Source: an uncultured bacterium
GTDB lineage: Bacteria; Desulfobacterota; Syntrophorhabdia; Syntrophorhabdales; JANXAF01
Assembly: GCA_938084905.1 (NCBI GenBank)
Contig: CALKEQ010000007.1
Coordinates: 62,001-126,000, forward strand
DNA length: 64,000 nt
Direction: 5' to 3'
The notes under the pieces are model-generated. The model had not been told where the DNA came from, did no database searches, and saw nothing but the letters and a program-made list of their open reading frames with translations. The position numbers and the translations under genes are program-made. The stretch's first letter is position 1. Every line of letters starts with the position of its first letter. This document shows positions 63,651 to 64,000 of this stretch, piece after piece.

Positions 63651-64000
63651 TTATCGCCTCTTCTACGATTTCCCTGTCACTGAAATGGATAATCCTTTCG
63701 CCTATGATCTGGTAGTCTTCATGTCCCTTTCCGGCGATAAGGAGTACGTCATCTGACCTCATTAGTCGTAGAGCCTCGTAAATCGCCTCCTTCCTGTCAA
63801 CTATCTCCTTATAATTTGAGCCTGAAACTCCTTTTTTTATATCCTCTATTATGTCTTCCGGTTTTTCACTTCTAGGGTTATCAGAGGTGATTATAGAGAT
63901 GTCTGCAAGGCTTGTCGCTATTTTTCCCATAAGGGGTCTCTTTTCCCTGTCTCTATCACCTCCACAGCCGAAAACAACTATCAGTCTGCCCCTTTTTAAG
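63625..64000 (-). CDS. murE: UDP-MurNAc-tripeptide synthetase MurE (5' part beyond the window)
   Basis: Only the C-terminal 125 residues are inside the window; the frame runs on past the right edge. [12 protein letters not shown] and the substrate-recognition motif DNPRSE are visible, then [10 protein letters not shown] near the end. DNPR is the signature of ligases that add meso-diaminopimelate, so the cell wall is DAP-type, as in Gram-negative bacteria. First gene of the visible part of the cluster. Confidence 0.95.
   Translation of the reverse strand, partial: LKRGRLIVVFGCGGDRDREKRPLMGKIATSLADISIITSDNPRSEKPEDIIEDIKKGVSGSNYKEIVDRKEAIYEALRLMRSDDVLLIAGKGHEDYQIIGERIIHFSDREIVEEAINVGLQGDP

Noticed and set aside
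1..64000. Mobile elements, prophage, CRISPR arrays or rRNA genes
   Set aside because: No transposase or integrase frames, no regularly spaced repeats and no rRNA-like sequence were seen.

Overview
The window looks like one chromosomal segment of an anaerobic, Gram-negative, diderm bacterium of moderate GC content, most like the Desulfobacterota (former Deltaproteobacteria). Supporting signs are an oxygen-sensitive class III ribonucleotide reductase, a periplasmic octaheme c-type cytochrome, a membrane polyferredoxin, SurA-type periplasmic chaperones, and a meso-diaminopimelate-type MurE. Arginine is written mostly as AGA/AGG and the proteins are rich in Lys, Glu and Ile, which hints at a thermophilic or formerly thermophilic lineage (inference). 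Genes are packed tightly, with many start/stop overlaps. I see no insertion sequence, prophage or CRISPR array.

Layout. 1-2.6 kb: end of gatA, a family 4 uracil-DNA glycosylase, tRNA-Thr and a lytic transglycosylase. 2.6-8.6 kb: mfd, two parvulin-type periplasmic isomerases/chaperones and pdxA. 8.6-10.8 kb: panBCD, behind a promoter inside the end of pdxA, a hairpin matching the known pan RNA motif and an intrinsic terminator. 10.7-17.7 kb (minus): menG/ubiE, a Tat-exported DUF362 protein, a membrane polyferredoxin, then an MgtA-type P-type ATPase with a structured leader, an orphan PTS EIIA-like protein and a small ORF. 17.7-20 kb: tRNA-Arg, an orphan SAF-domain protein and rpoD. 20-23.1 kb (minus): nrdD, a glutaredoxin-like gene and nrdG behind two NrdR-like boxes. 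23.2-26.7 kb: a Pat-type acetyltransferase and the octaheme cytochrome. 26.9-34.3 kb (minus): livKHMGF with a large GH13 enzyme translationally coupled to livF. 34.4-42 kb: a CNNM/CorC protein and a tandem glycosyltransferase; a MoxR-DUF58-transglutaminase module; thioredoxin and CcdA. 42-46.6 kb (minus): a CDP-alcohol phosphatidyltransferase with myo-inositol-phosphate synthase, two-subunit fumarase and malic enzyme. 46.6-49.4 kb: an HDOD protein and a hybrid histidine kinase. 49.4-64 kb (minus): the division and cell-wall cluster murE-murF-mraY-murD-[ftsW position]-murG-murC-murB-ddl-ftsQ-ftsA-ftsZ, followed by a B12-binding radical SAM enzyme and an unrecognised protein.

Most notable: (1) a complete pan-motif attenuator with promoter, ligand-type hairpin, possible anti-terminator and terminator; (2) the ftsW slot of the division cluster holds a strongly shortened and diverged FtsW-like membrane protein; (3) two membrane-protein genes whose homology-predicted first codon is ATA rather than ATG/GTG/TTG; (4) a long, apparently undescribed structured leader before the MgtA-type ATPase, with a 24-codon ORF that overlaps a TTG start; (5) a two-box NrdR operator before nrdD. 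All assignments come from reading the sequence by eye; no database search was run.
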